A stretch of 33,827 nt of DNA from Alphaproteobacteria bacterium (GTDB taxonomy: Bacteria; Pseudomonadota; Alphaproteobacteria; ATCC43930; CGMCC-115725). Positions within the stretch are counted from its first letter, which is position 1; every line of letters starts with the position of its first letter. Positions 18,530 to 27,839 of the stretch are shown piece after piece. The notes under the pieces are model-generated. The model was not told the origin of the DNA, searched no databases, and worked only from the letters and a program-made list of their open reading frames with translations. The translations under genes were made by a program, and so were the position numbers. The stretch lies in NCBI GenBank assembly GCA_030042035.1, contig JASIAN010000144.1, positions 1 through 33,827 of the forward strand, read 5' to 3'.

Positions 18530-19366
18530 ATGGTGAGGGTGGCGTCAAATCCGGGCGGAGCAGACATCGCCGCTATCGCTACGCACGAATTAACGCGGCT
18601 GTTTGATGATGTTGCTGCCGCGGACCGCGTGACGATGACCGTGCGACAGGGCGAGATGTTTGGCCTGATCGGCCCCAACGGCGCCGGCAAAAGCACGCTG
18701 ATCAAGATGTTGACCACGCTGCTGCCTCCCACATCGGGATCGGCCGCGGTCGTTGGCTATGACATCATCCGCCAACCCGGCGAAGTGCGCCGCCACATCG
18801 GCTACGTGCCGCAGCTCCTGTCCGCGGATGGCACGCTGACCGGATACGAAAACATGCTGCTTTCCGCGCGTCTTTACGGCATCCCGCGGACAGAGCGGGC
18901 AGCACGCATCACCCGGGCGCTTGCCCGCATGGGTCTGACGCAGGTCGCCGATCATCTGGTCGGTCATTATTCCGGCGGCATGATCCGCCGCCTCGAGATT
19001 GCGCAAAATCTGCTGCATCGACCCAAGGTGTTGTTCCTCGACGAGCCGACGATCGGGCTCGATCCGGCCGCGCGCGAGACGGTGTGGGAGCACGTCCGCG
19101 ATCTTCGGGATTCGTTCCAGACGACGATCGTCGTCAGCTCGCATCACATGGAAGAAATCGAAGAAATGTGCGACCGCGTCGCGCTGATAGATCGTGGGCG
19201 GCTCGTCATCGTCGGCACTCCAGCCGAACTCAAGTCCCGCGCGGGACCGGGCGCGACGCTCGACGATCTCTTTATCCAGCTCATCGGCGCGGCAGCGGAA
19301 GCTGAAGCAGCAGAGGGTTATGGGGCCGTCAGACGCGCCCGCCGCGCCGCCCGCGAGCATGGCTGA
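18530..19366 (+). CDS. ABC transporter ATP-binding protein (DrrA-like)
   Basis: Walker A GPNGAGKST, signature YSGGM, Walker B VLFLDEP, SSHHMEEIEEMCDRVALI. Confidence 0.95.
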   Translation: MVRVASNPGGADIAAIATHELTRLFDDVAAADRVTMTVRQGEMFGLIGPNGAGKSTLIKMLTTLLPPTSGSAAVVGYDIIRQPGEVRRHIGYVPQLLSADGTLTGYENMLLSARLYGIPRTERAARITRALARMGLTQVADHLVGHYSGGMIRRLEIAQNLLHRPKVLFLDEPTIGLDPAARETVWEHVRDLRDSFQTTIVVSSHHMEEIEEMCDRVALIDRGRLVIVGTPAELKSRAGPGATLDDLFIQLIGAAAEAEAAEGYGAVRRARRAAREHG

Positions 19367-20153
19367 AAACCGGCTCGGGCGATTGGCCGATTATGCGACC
19401 CAATGCCTGGCAGTGGCCGCTGCCGAGGTGCAGAAACTCCGCCATGATCCGGTGGAGCTGTTCACCCGCGCGGCGCAGCCGGTGTTATGGCTGGTGCTCT
19501 TCGGCGAAGTGATGGCACAGGTCCGGGGCATCTCGCCGGGAGGGGTGCGATATCTCGATTTTCTGGCGCCCGGCATCCTCGCCCAGAGCGTTCTGTTCGT
19601 AGCGATCTTCTACGGCATTTCGGCGATTTGGGAGCGCGATCTGGGCGTGTTGCAGCGCTACCTGGTAAGCCCGGCTCCGCGGTCGGCACTGGTGATCGGG
19701 AAGGCCTTGTCGGCGAGCGTCAGGGCCTTGTCGCAGGCGCTGATCGTCTATGTGCTGACCCTCGCGCTGGGTGTCGATATCGACCTCGATCCGCGCAGCA
19801 TTCTCGGGGCGGTTGCCGCGATCGCTGTGGGTTCGGCACTCTTCTCGACCTTTTCGCTGATCATCGCCTGCATCGTCAAAACGCGGGAGCGCTTTATGGG
19901 GATCGGCCAGGTGCTGACAATGCCGATCTTTTTCGCCAGCAACGCGATCTACCCTCTGTCGCTGATGCCGGGGTGGCTGCGCGCCGTCTCCCACTTGAAC
20001 CCGCTGACGTATGAAGTCGATGTGCTCCGAGCTCTGATGCTCTCTTCGGGGAGATCGGATTACGGGCTGTTGTTCGACTTTACCGTGCTGTTCGCCGCGA
20101 CCGCGGCGCTGACCGCAATCGCATCGAGGCTTTATGGCCGAATGGGCTACTGA
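19320..20153 (+). CDS. ABC-2 type transporter permease (DrrB-like)
   Basis: In-frame start MGPSDAPAAPPASMAENRLGRL overlapping the ATPase gene; PVLWLVLFGEVMAQVRGI...YLDFLAPGILAQSVLF...PLSLMPGWLRAVSHLNPLTYEVDVLRALM. Confidence 0.93.
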   Translation: MGPSDAPAAPPASMAENRLGRLADYATQCLAVAAAEVQKLRHDPVELFTRAAQPVLWLVLFGEVMAQVRGISPGGVRYLDFLAPGILAQSVLFVAIFYGISAIWERDLGVLQRYLVSPAPRSALVIGKALSASVRALSQALIVYVLTLALGVDIDLDPRSILGAVAAIAVGSALFSTFSLIIACIVKTRERFMGIGQVLTMPIFFASNAIYPLSLMPGWLRAVSHLNPLTYEVDVLRALMLSSGRSDYGLLFDFTVLFAATAALTAIASRLYGRMGY

Positions 20154-20336
20154 TACAAGTCGCCAGCGTCGCGATGTAGAGGAGCGGTTCAGGGTAGCAG
20201 CGTTGCGCCGAACCCGCTGAATGCGGCTCCTCCGCAAAGGTCGTGCCTGCCGTCGACCGCGCGCCTCGCCACTCACGATTTGCGCTGGATCAACGCGGCC
20301 GCGGCGAGTTCTCCAGCCGCGTTCGACCACCCCGCC

Positions 20337-21449
20337 TCAGCTGCGCTTTGAATTGGTCGTCGTTGTCGGTTGCGCCGCAAGACTCCGCAGCCGCTCATAA
20401 AGCGCCCTTTCTTGCCGATTGAGCTTGGCAGGCACCCTGACCTGGACGCGGACGAACAGATCACCGCGGCCATCGCCACCGAACCGCGGCAGGCCCTTGC
20501 CGCGTAATCGAAGTGTTGCACCTGGCTGGGTTCCTGCAGGCAGCTTCACGGCGGCGCTGCCGTCGAGTGTCGGCACCGTCAAGGTCGTGCCGAGTACCGC
20601 GTCGGGTACAGCGACGATCTCGTCGCGCCAAAGGTCGGCGCCGTTGCGATTGAACCGCGGGTCGCGCGCGGTCTCGACGACGAGCAGAAGGTCGCCCGGC
20701 GGCGCAGCCGGCTCCGCGCTCGCCATGCCGTGCCCGGCGACGCGCAGCATGGTGCCATCCTCGATCCCAGGCGGGATCGTCACGGTCAGGGTTTCGGCCG
20801 CCTCGGCCTGTCCTCGGCCTGCGCAGTTTGGACAAGGACTGTCGATGATGACACCGCGGCCGCCGCAAGCCGGGCAGGGCGTGATCTGCTGGATGGCGAC
20901 GGCACCCCTCAGCTGTTTGCGGATTTCCTTGCCGCTTCCCTTGCATTTCTCACAGCTGCGAGGTTGCGTGCCCGGTTTTGCACCGGTGCCCTTGCAGCTG
21001 GCGCATGATGCGAGCCGCGTCACACGAACCGGCTCGGGGCCGCCGTGCAGCACGCGCTCCAACGGCACCGCGATGATCGTCTCGATATCGGCGCCGCGCC
21101 GCGGCCCGGCGCGCCGGCCGAACAGCCGGTCGAACAAGCCGCCGCCAAATCCGAAGCCGAACACGTCCGGGCCAAAAATATCCCCCAAATCCAAATGGCC
21201 GAACAGGTCTTCCGGCGAAAAGCCGGCGACGCCGGCATGGCCGCCCGCGTCGTAGGCGGCGCGTTTTTGCGGATCGTTGAGAACCGCGTAGGCTTCGGCG
21301 ATTTCCTTGAAGCGCTCCTCGGCGCCGGGCTCCTTGTTGCGGTCGGGATGGTATTTGAGCGCCAGCTGCCGAAAGGCGTCCTTGATCGCCTTCTGGTCGG
21401 CGTCGCGGGCGACGCCCAGCACCTCGTAATAATCGCGCTTCTCGGCCAC
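20337..21449 (-). CDS. dnaJ: DnaJ-family chaperone (Hsp40, type I)
   Basis: [38 protein letters not shown] region; four CxxCxGxG-type repeats. Confidence 0.95.
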   Translation of the reverse strand: MAEKRDYYEVLGVARDADQKAIKDAFRQLALKYHPDRNKEPGAEERFKEIAEAYAVLNDPQKRAAYDAGGHAGVAGFSPEDLFGHLDLGDIFGPDVFGFGFGGGLFDRLFGRRAGPRRGADIETIIAVPLERVLHGGPEPVRVTRLASCASCKGTGAKPGTQPRSCEKCKGSGKEIRKQLRGAVAIQQITPCPACGGRGVIIDSPCPNCAGRGQAEAAETLTVTIPPGIEDGTMLRVAGHGMASAEPAAPPGDLLLVVETARDPRFNRNGADLWRDEIVAVPDAVLGTTLTVPTLDGSAAVKLPAGTQPGATLRLRGKGLPRFGGDGRGDLFVRVQVRVPAKLNRQERALYERLRSLAAQPTTTTNSKRS

Positions 21450-21475
21450 GATGCCGCGCCGGCCACGACGAGATG

Positions 21476-23359
21476 CTAGGGTGTGGTCTCTTTGTACTCG
21501 GCGTCGACGACGCGAGCGCCGCCGGGCGGGCGCGCCTCCCCGCCCGGCGCCGCCTCGGCATGCGGCGCTGCTTTGGCTTGGCTGCCATAGAGAATTTTGC
21601 CGACTTCCTGCAGCGCGCTCTTCAAGGCCTCGGCCTTCTGGCTGGCAGCCGTGGCGTTTTTGGCTGCAACCTCGGTGCGCGCCTCGCGCAGCGCAACCTC
21701 GATGCGTGTCTTCAAGTCGTCGGCAATTCTGTCGCCGTAATCGGCCAGCGTGCGCTCCGCCTGATAGCAGATCGCATCGGCGTTGTTGAGCTGTTCGGCC
21801 GCCTCACGGCGCTTCTTGTCCTCCTCCGCGTATTTCTCGGCCTGTTCGACCATGCGCCGCTTTTCCGCCTCGGGGAGCCGCGTCGAGCCGGTGATGCGGA
21901 TCGACTGCGACCGGCCGCTCGCGGTGTCCTTGGCGGTCACATCGAGGATGCCGTCGGCATCGATATCGAAGCTGACGTCGATCTTCGGAATGCCGCGCGG
22001 AGAGGGCGGCAGGCCGTAGAGGTTGAACCGGCCGAGGCTGATATTGTCGGCGGCCATCGGCCGTTCGCCCTGGAAAACGTCGATCGTGACGCTCGTCTGC
22101 ATGTCGGCGGCCGTCGTGAACAGTTCCGCACGCTTGACCGGGATCGGCGTATTGCGGGCGATCAACGGGGTGGCGACGCCGCCGAGCGTCTCGATGCCGA
22201 GCGTGAGCGGCGTCACATCGACAAGCACGATGTTGCCGATCTCGCCCGCCAACACACCCGCCTGGATCGCGGCTCCCTGCGCGACGCATTCCATCGGGTC
22301 GACGCCAGTTTCGCCCTTTTTGCCGATCAATTCCTCGAAGAAGCTGCGCACACAGGGCATGCGTGTCGGGCCGCCGACAAAGATCAGACGGTCGATCTGA
22401 CCGAATTGCAGGCCGGCATCGCGAAAGGCCTGGGCGACGGGCTCGCGGCAGCGCTCGACCACCGGCCGCACGAGCCTCTCGAGTTCGGCGCGGGTGAATT
22501 CGTAGTCGAGATGCGCCGGCCCTGCCGCGGTGGCGGACAGAAACGGCAGGTTGACGCGCGCCGTCGTCGTGCTCGACAGCTCGATCTTCGCCACTTCGGC
22601 GGCCTCCCGCAGGCGCGCGAGGGCCACGCGATCGCTGCGGATGTCGATGCCTGTCTTGCCGTGGAAGGCCGCCGCCAGATGTTCGACCAGAATGCGGTCC
22701 ATGTCGGTGCCGCCGAGCCGGGTATTGCCGCTCGTCGCCTTGACCTCGAAGACCCCTTTGCCAAATTCCATGATCGTGACGTCGAGCGTGCCGCCGCCGA
22801 AATCGACAACGGCGATTCGCTGTTCCTGGCCGAGGCGGTCGAGGCCGTAGGCGAGCGAGGCTGCGGTCGGCTCGTTGACGAGCCGCGCCGCTTCGAGCCC
22901 GGCGATGTGGCACGCGTCTTTTGTCGCGCTGCGCTGATTGTCGTTGAAATAGGCGGGCACGGTGACGACCGCCTTGTCGACGGGCTCGCCAAGAAACGCT
23001 TCGGCGTCACGCTTGATCTTCTGCAACAAGAGGGCCGACAGCTCCTCGGGCGTGAACTCCTTATCGCGCAGGCGGATCCTTTCGCGCTGCCCCATGCGGC
23101 GCTTGAAGGCCGAGGCGGTGCCTTCGGGATTGATCGCCTGCTGCCGGCGCGCCGGCTCGCCGACGATGATCTGACCGTCCGCCGTGACCGCTACGTAGCT
23201 GGGGAAGGCCTTGCCGCCGAGCGTGATCCCCTCGGCGCTCGGAATGATGACCGGGCGGCCGCCGCGCAGAACGGCAGCCGCGGAATTCGACGTCCCCAGA
23301 TCGATCCCGATGATCGGCATTGTATCAGTCTCCGCGTGATGCCGCAGCGTGGCGGGCAA
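21476..23359 (-). CDS. dnaK: DnaK-family chaperone (Hsp70), probably an accessory paralog
   Basis: [77 protein letters not shown]. Confidence 0.95.
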   Translation of the reverse strand: MPATLRHHAETDTMPIIGIDLGTSNSAAAVLRGGRPVIIPSAEGITLGGKAFPSYVAVTADGQIIVGEPARRQQAINPEGTASAFKRRMGQRERIRLRDKEFTPEELSALLLQKIKRDAEAFLGEPVDKAVVTVPAYFNDNQRSATKDACHIAGLEAARLVNEPTAASLAYGLDRLGQEQRIAVVDFGGGTLDVTIMEFGKGVFEVKATSGNTRLGGTDMDRILVEHLAAAFHGKTGIDIRSDRVALARLREAAEVAKIELSSTTTARVNLPFLSATAAGPAHLDYEFTRAELERLVRPVVERCREPVAQAFRDAGLQFGQIDRLIFVGGPTRMPCVRSFFEELIGKKGETGVDPMECVAQGAAIQAGVLAGEIGNIVLVDVTPLTLGIETLGGVATPLIARNTPIPVKRAELFTTAADMQTSVTIDVFQGERPMAADNISLGRFNLYGLPPSPRGIPKIDVSFDIDADGILDVTAKDTASGRSQSIRITGSTRLPEAEKRRMVEQAEKYAEEDKKRREAAEQLNNADAICYQAERTLADYGDRIADDLKTRIEVALREARTEVAAKNATAASQKAEALKSALQEVGKILYGSQAKAAPHAEAAPGGEARPPGGARVVDAEYKETTP

Positions 23360-23480
23360 CGCAATCCCATGCCGCCGGTCGATACGATTCCTGCCTCATC
23401 GGGTTCGCAAGCGGCGATGACGCCACTCCGAATTCGACACGTTGTGTCGCCGTGACGGGTCCATTGCGCACCCGCCCCCT

Positions 23481-23903
23481 TCAGACATCGACGATGCACT
23501 CGGCGACCCAAGCGCCGTCGCCGCGCCGATCTACCTTGAGCGCCGTCAACGTCGCCCCTTTCGGCTCGACCGCCGGCATGTGGCGGATGCGATCGACCGG
23601 TTCGCCCCACGCCTGGCCGCGCAGCCGATGGCCCTCGATCGCTACGGAGAAGCGGCCGAACACCAGATGCCGCATGGCCATCTCGTAGATCAGCGCATTG
23701 AGCCAGTCATTCAGCAGAAAGGCGTCGTCGGGGGCCTCGCACGTGACGTCCACCGCCTCTTTGAGCGCGATGCCGGCCGGGTCGGTCACCGCCATCGTCA
23801 GCGCGAGCGCCGCCTGCTCGAAGGCGGAAGCGCGCGTTGGGCCGATGCCGCGTACCCCGATATCGGCGCTGTGGCCAAATAATTCTGCGTGCGGCTCAAC
23901 CAT
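23481..23903 (-). CDS. Archease
   Basis: Start MVEPHAELFGHSADIGVRGIGPTRASAFEQAALALTMAVTDP; EAPDDAFLLNDWLNALIYEMAMRHLVFGRFSVAIEG; GATLTALKV. Confidence 0.9.
   Translation of the reverse strand: MVEPHAELFGHSADIGVRGIGPTRASAFEQAALALTMAVTDPAGIALKEAVDVTCEAPDDAFLLNDWLNALIYEMAMRHLVFGRFSVAIEGHRLRGQAWGEPVDRIRHMPAVEPKGATLTALKVDRRGDGAWVAECIVDV
23536..23549. promoter_or_regulatory. Possible FNR/FixK-type box TTGAGCGCCGTCAA inside the archease 3' coding region, upstream of dnaK
   Basis: TTGA-N6-TCAA about 180 nt upstream of the dnaK ATG; coding context lowers confidence. Confidence 0.3.
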
Positions 23904-23925
23904 TGGCGCAGCCGATCCTTCGTCT

Positions 23926-24348
23926 TCACGCGGCGCGCTCAAGCGGCGCGCCGCTGGGGAGTTTCGCCGGCGGTTCAGCGTCGCCGGTTTCCGCGTCAAG
24001 CCCTGCGGTCAGCAGTCCGCGATCAACCAGCGACGCCAGCACAGCCTCCAGGTAGATCTCCTGGAATGACCCGAAAGCCCGCACGCGCTTCAGTTGGCGC
24101 GCCTGCTCTCGGACGGCAGCCGGAATGTGGGTGGCGATCACCCGGTCGAAATGCGGGTATTTGCTGCGGCACAGATCGATAAGCTTCGGCCCCGCCCCAG
24201 TCGTCCGGGTCAGAAGCGTCACCCCCTCGGCAATGATTTTAGCGTAGCCTGCTGCCGGCGAGTACGCATGCATGGCCGCCGAGCATCTATGGCACGCTGC
24301 AACAACGGCGCTCGGGGCCGGACACGTGGCCCTGCGTTTGTCGGACAT
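23926..24348 (-). CDS. Hypothetical protein (ORF140)
   Basis: Between archease and BON2 with about 22-24 nt gaps; ...KLIDLCRSKYPHFDRVIATHIPAAVREQARQLKRVRAFGSFQEIYLEAVLASLVDRG. Confidence 0.65.
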   Translation of the reverse strand: MSDKRRATCPAPSAVVAACHRCSAAMHAYSPAAGYAKIIAEGVTLLTRTTGAGPKLIDLCRSKYPHFDRVIATHIPAAVREQARQLKRVRAFGSFQEIYLEAVLASLVDRGLLTAGLDAETGDAEPPAKLPSGAPLERAA

Positions 24349-24372
24349 AAACCAACTCCTTCATGTGCGCGC

Positions 24373-25095
24373 TCAGGCGGAAACCCCCAGACGATTAACG
24401 ACGTCGCGCACGCCGAAAACGAACCACGCGTCATGCTCGGCCGCGGCGACGTCCGATGCCGAAGGAACCGTGCCGTCGAGTGTGATGCGCCGGTTCTGCG
24501 CGCCAACGCGAATGTCGGCGGCATGCACGGCTGGATCTCTGTCGAGAACTAAACGGACGGCATTGCAGACCTCGTCGTCGCTGTCCTCCTCGACCGGCCG
24601 CACGTCGAGGTTGTTGGCGACGTCGCGCACCCCGGGAGTCCACCACGCCAGAGCGCCGGCAAGCCGTTTCTGGGTGAGGCTGGGCACCTCGCCGGCGAGC
24701 GTGACGACGCCGCGCGAGACCGTCATGTCGATGCGGCCGACGCTCGTCAGCGGCGAGTGCGCGACCTGAAATTGTCCGGCGATGCGCTGGCGCATTGTGC
24801 ATCCGGCGAGCGCCGGCTCTTCGACGAGCGCCTTGCGAACGAGATCGGCGATCTCGGCATCGGGCAGAAGCTCCGCCGGCCGGACCCGCAATTCGTCGAA
24901 CACCGTTGTCACCTGCGGCACCGTGGCGGCGCGCTCGACCGCCAGCCGCTTCGCGGCGATGTCGCCGACCTCACCCGACAGCAAAAGCTCGCCATTTGCA
25001 AAGGTGAGACCGATGGATTGATGATCGAAATCAATGCGCGGGTCGCGGTGGAGCGCGCGGCGAACACCCGCGAGGATGGCTTCGCTGTCGATCAT
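24373..25095 (-). CDS. Multi-BON-domain protein (BON2), paralog of BON1
   Basis: Start MIDSEAILAGVRRALHRDPRIDFD; GVVTLAGEVPSLTQKRLAGALAWWTPGVRDVANNL; AAEHDAWFVFGVRDVVNRLGV. Confidence 0.87.
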   Translation of the reverse strand: MIDSEAILAGVRRALHRDPRIDFDHQSIGLTFANGELLLSGEVGDIAAKRLAVERAATVPQVTTVFDELRVRPAELLPDAEIADLVRKALVEEPALAGCTMRQRIAGQFQVAHSPLTSVGRIDMTVSRGVVTLAGEVPSLTQKRLAGALAWWTPGVRDVANNLDVRPVEEDSDDEVCNAVRLVLDRDPAVHAADIRVGAQNRRITLDGTVPSASDVAAAEHDAWFVFGVRDVVNRLGVSA

Positions 25096-25147
25096 GGCAT
25101 GCTCCGGCAGAATAGGAATTGCTGTGCCGCAATCCGCGCTGCCGCGG

Positions 25148-25996
25148 CTATGCCGGACGCTGCGAGATCGCTGCAACGACTTCGCCGGTCAATTGGTGCG
25201 AGGCATGCAGACTAATGTCGCCAAGCGACAGCATCCCAACCATCCGCTTTTGCCGGTTGAGCACCGGCAGGCGATGAATCTGCTTTTTCTCCATCAGATG
25301 CGCCGCTTCGCCGACCTCCTGGTCGTCGAAGCAATAGGTGATGCCCTTTGACATCGCTGCGCTGATGGGCGTGCTGGCGGGGTCGTCGCCGGCCGCAACC
25401 GCGCGGCAGGCGATGTCGCGGTCGGTGATCATGCCGATCAGCCGGTCGTCCTTGCCGACCGGCAAGCAACCGATGTCGAGCTCGCGCATCTTTCGCGCCG
25501 CGTCCTGCAGCGAGATGTCGGGGCCGACCCAGGTCACGTTTTTCGACATGATCTCGCGCACTTTCGGCGGCTCGGCGACCCACAAGTCCCGCAGCTCCTG
25601 GGGCAGGGTGCGCAGCACTTTTTCCTTCTCGCCGGCGTCGAGATGATTGCCGAGCACGGCGAATACGATCTTCGTGACGCGGCGCGCATCGCGCAATTCG
25701 GTGTGATCTTTCAGCTCGGCCGCGACGAGATCGAAAAATTCCTGCTGATGGCGGACCCGGCTCGGCTCCTTCAGGAGATCCCAGCCCTCATAGTACATGC
25801 CACGGATCACCATCGGCAGCTGCGCCCCGAACTGGACCGCGTTTTGCTGCGGCAGCCGGTCGCGCAGCGCATGCAAGACTGCACGCAGCGCGGCAAATGC
25901 CGACTTCTCGTTCGGAAACCCCAAACGGTCGGTTATCTCCTTCAGCCATTCATGGGTCTTCTGGATCGTGCTGTCGAGCACCGGCAGCTTTGGCAT
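25148..25996 (-). CDS. DUF2267-like plus tandem CBS domain protein
   Basis: N-terminal TIQKTHEWLKEITDRLGFPNEKSAFAALRAVLHALRDRLP; CBS pair VREIMSKNVTWVGPDISLQDAARKMRELDIGCLPVGKDDRLIGMITDRDI...RLPVLNRQKRMVGMLSLGDIS. Confidence 0.92.
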   Translation of the reverse strand: MPKLPVLDSTIQKTHEWLKEITDRLGFPNEKSAFAALRAVLHALRDRLPQQNAVQFGAQLPMVIRGMYYEGWDLLKEPSRVRHQQEFFDLVAAELKDHTELRDARRVTKIVFAVLGNHLDAGEKEKVLRTLPQELRDLWVAEPPKVREIMSKNVTWVGPDISLQDAARKMRELDIGCLPVGKDDRLIGMITDRDIACRAVAAGDDPASTPISAAMSKGITYCFDDQEVGEAAHLMEKKQIHRLPVLNRQKRMVGMLSLGDISLHASHQLTGEVVAAISQRPA

Positions 25997-26051
25997 GATC
26001 GATCTCCGTGAAACTCGCCGCCGATCTCACCCTCGCCCCTCGCCAGTGTCG

Positions 26052-26065
26052 TTGATCCACGTCAA
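26052..26065. promoter_or_regulatory. FNR/FixK-type box TTGATCCACGTCAA
   Basis: TTGA-N6-TCAA, centre about 62 nt upstream of the DUF2267/CBS ATG. Confidence 0.6.
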
Positions 26066-26099
26066 AGGAAGCGGCGAGCTGGCACCGGCGCACGGCAAG

Positions 26100-26349
26100 G
26101 CAAAGGGCACCCTCGGCGTGGCCGTCCGACAGGACGGCCATCCGGTCCTCGAGCTCGTCACGACATCAGAAAGCGGTCCTCGGTCGGCCGCTGCAGCGTA
26201 TAGCCGAGGGCGCCCACGCCGCGGGGGATGATCGAAACCTTGTGCACCGGGTCCATGCCCGGCAGCGCGGTCGCGACGATGGCGTGGCTCATCTCCTGAT
26301 AAGCGACGACTCTCCGTTCGTGCGGGTGATTGATCTGTGTCAAGGCTGC
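26100..26349 (-). pseudogene. FtsH M41 peptidase-domain relic with altered metal motif and frameshift
   Basis: [53 protein letters not shown] (expected YHEAGHA), then in another frame DELEDRMAVLSDGHAEGALC (expected [18 protein letters not shown]). Confidence 0.8.
26330..26343. promoter_or_regulatory. Possible FNR/FixK-type box TTGATCTGTGTCAA at the edge of the FtsH relic
   Basis: TTGA-N6-TCAA; about 143 nt upstream of the putative EamA gene start. Confidence 0.35.
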
Positions 26350-26479
26350 GACGCCTCCGGTGGCGATGCTCGCGCGCCCGCCGCAACACGCTGACGAGCG
26401 GGCCAGGTGGCTTGCGGCGGTCCGAAGACGCCGCGAGCGAACCCTCCTGTCTGATGGTGTCGGTGAGGCTCCGCTCGTT

Positions 26480-27385
26480 GTGCCCTGGCTGATATTCGCG
26501 CTTTCCGGGCCGGTCCTGTGGGCGGTCTCGACGCATATCGACAAATACCTGGTCGAACGCTACTTCCGCCGCGGCAGCATCGCCGTGCTGCTGGTGTTCA
26601 CCGCGCTGATGGGATTTCTGTTTCTGCCTGCGATCCGGCTGTACCAGCCGGTGGCGGTGCCGTCGCTGCCTGACCTCTTGACGATCGCCGGCGCCGGGGT
26701 CCTCTACATGGGAGCGATGTTTTTCTATCTGCAGGCGCTGCGTTCCGAGGAGGCGTCGGTCATCGCGGTCTACTTCCAGGCGACGCCCCTCTTCGGCTAT
26801 GCGCTCGGCTACCTTGTGCTCGGCGAGACCCTCTCCTCGCGCCAGATGTTGGGAGGGTCGCTGATCGTCGCGAGCGTCGCGCTGCTGTCCTACGGCGGAC
26901 GGCGCCGCACCGTGCGGTTCAATGCCCGCACCAGCGCGCTGATGCTGGGTTGCGCGCTGTCCTCGGCGGTCAGCTCAGTCGCCTTCAAGCTGTTCGCCAT
27001 CCAAGACGAGTTCTGGACGACGACGTTCTGGACCTATTTCGGCGAGGTGGCGGTCGGCGCCGTCATTCTGTCGATCGGCCGATACCGTCGGCAGTTTCTC
27101 GCCGTGCTGCGCGCCAGCCCGGTCGGTTTGCTGGCGACGAACGGGGCAAACGAGGCGATCAATCTGGCGGGCGGCGTGGCGGCGCGCTATGCGCTGCTCC
27201 TGGCGCCGCTGGGCCTCGTGCAGGCGGTAACCAGCACGACCGCGCTGTTCGTTTTTGTCTTCGGGGCTGCCTTGTCGGCACTCGCCCCTGCGCTCGCGCG
27301 CGAGGAACTGTCGGCCCGGGCTCTGCTGCAGAAGGGCGCTTGCGTGGCGTTGGCCGCAATCGGCGCGATACTTGCCGGCGGGTAG
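26480..27385 (+). CDS. EamA/DMT-superfamily transporter
   Basis: GTG start proposed; [28 protein letters not shown], multiple TM segments, [29 protein letters not shown]. Confidence 0.85.
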   Translation: MPWLIFALSGPVLWAVSTHIDKYLVERYFRRGSIAVLLVFTALMGFLFLPAIRLYQPVAVPSLPDLLTIAGAGVLYMGAMFFYLQALRSEEASVIAVYFQATPLFGYALGYLVLGETLSSRQMLGGSLIVASVALLSYGGRRRTVRFNARTSALMLGCALSSAVSSVAFKLFAIQDEFWTTTFWTYFGEVAVGAVILSIGRYRRQFLAVLRASPVGLLATNGANEAINLAGGVAARYALLLAPLGLVQAVTSTTALFVFVFGAALSALAPALAREELSARALLQKGACVALAAIGAILAGG

Positions 27386-27423
27386 CGCGGCTCGGCCTCA
27401 CTGCGGCGCGGCTGGCGGACCAG

Positions 27424-27804
27424 TCAACCGCTGACCGCAAGCACGGCCGCCTCGGCCGGGATCTGCTCCTCGACACGAAAATCGTGGGTCTCGCGCCGCC
27501 TGGGATGACTGAGGCCCGCAAGACGAACGCCGACGAGCCGAACTTTCGTCGCCAGCGTCACCCTGTCGAAGCAGCCGCGCAGGGCCGCCTCGACCGTGGC
27601 CGCGTCGTCGGTCGGGCGGGCCAAGGTGGTTTGCCGCCGCACCGTTTCGAAATCGGCAAAGCGGATCATCACCCCCACCGTCCGTATCAGAAAATCGCGG
27701 TGCCGCACCTCCGCGAGGAGCGAACGAGCCAGCTCTTCGAGCGCGCCGAGCAGCGCTGCCGGCTCCGCGACGTCCTGCTGAAATGTGCTCCGCAACATCG
27801 TCAA
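27424..27804 (-). pseudogene. dinB: DNA polymerase IV (DinB) little-finger-domain remnant
   Basis: RSTFQQDVAEPAALLGALEELARSLLAEVRHRDFLIRTVGVMIRFADFETVRRQTTLARPTDD...VRLVGVRLAGLS; no catalytic palm/fingers upstream. Confidence 0.78.
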
Positions 27805-27839
27805 CCTATAGTTGCTGAAGTAAATCCCCTGTGTCGACG

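Noticed and set aside
23010-23024. TTGATCTTCTGCAA, a relaxed FixK-like match
   Set aside because: Inside dnaK coding sequence; only a relaxed match, so treated as background.
21473-23455. 660-aa plus-strand ORF covering dnaK
   Set aside because: Mirror frame of a well-supported DnaK gene; no recognisable domain.
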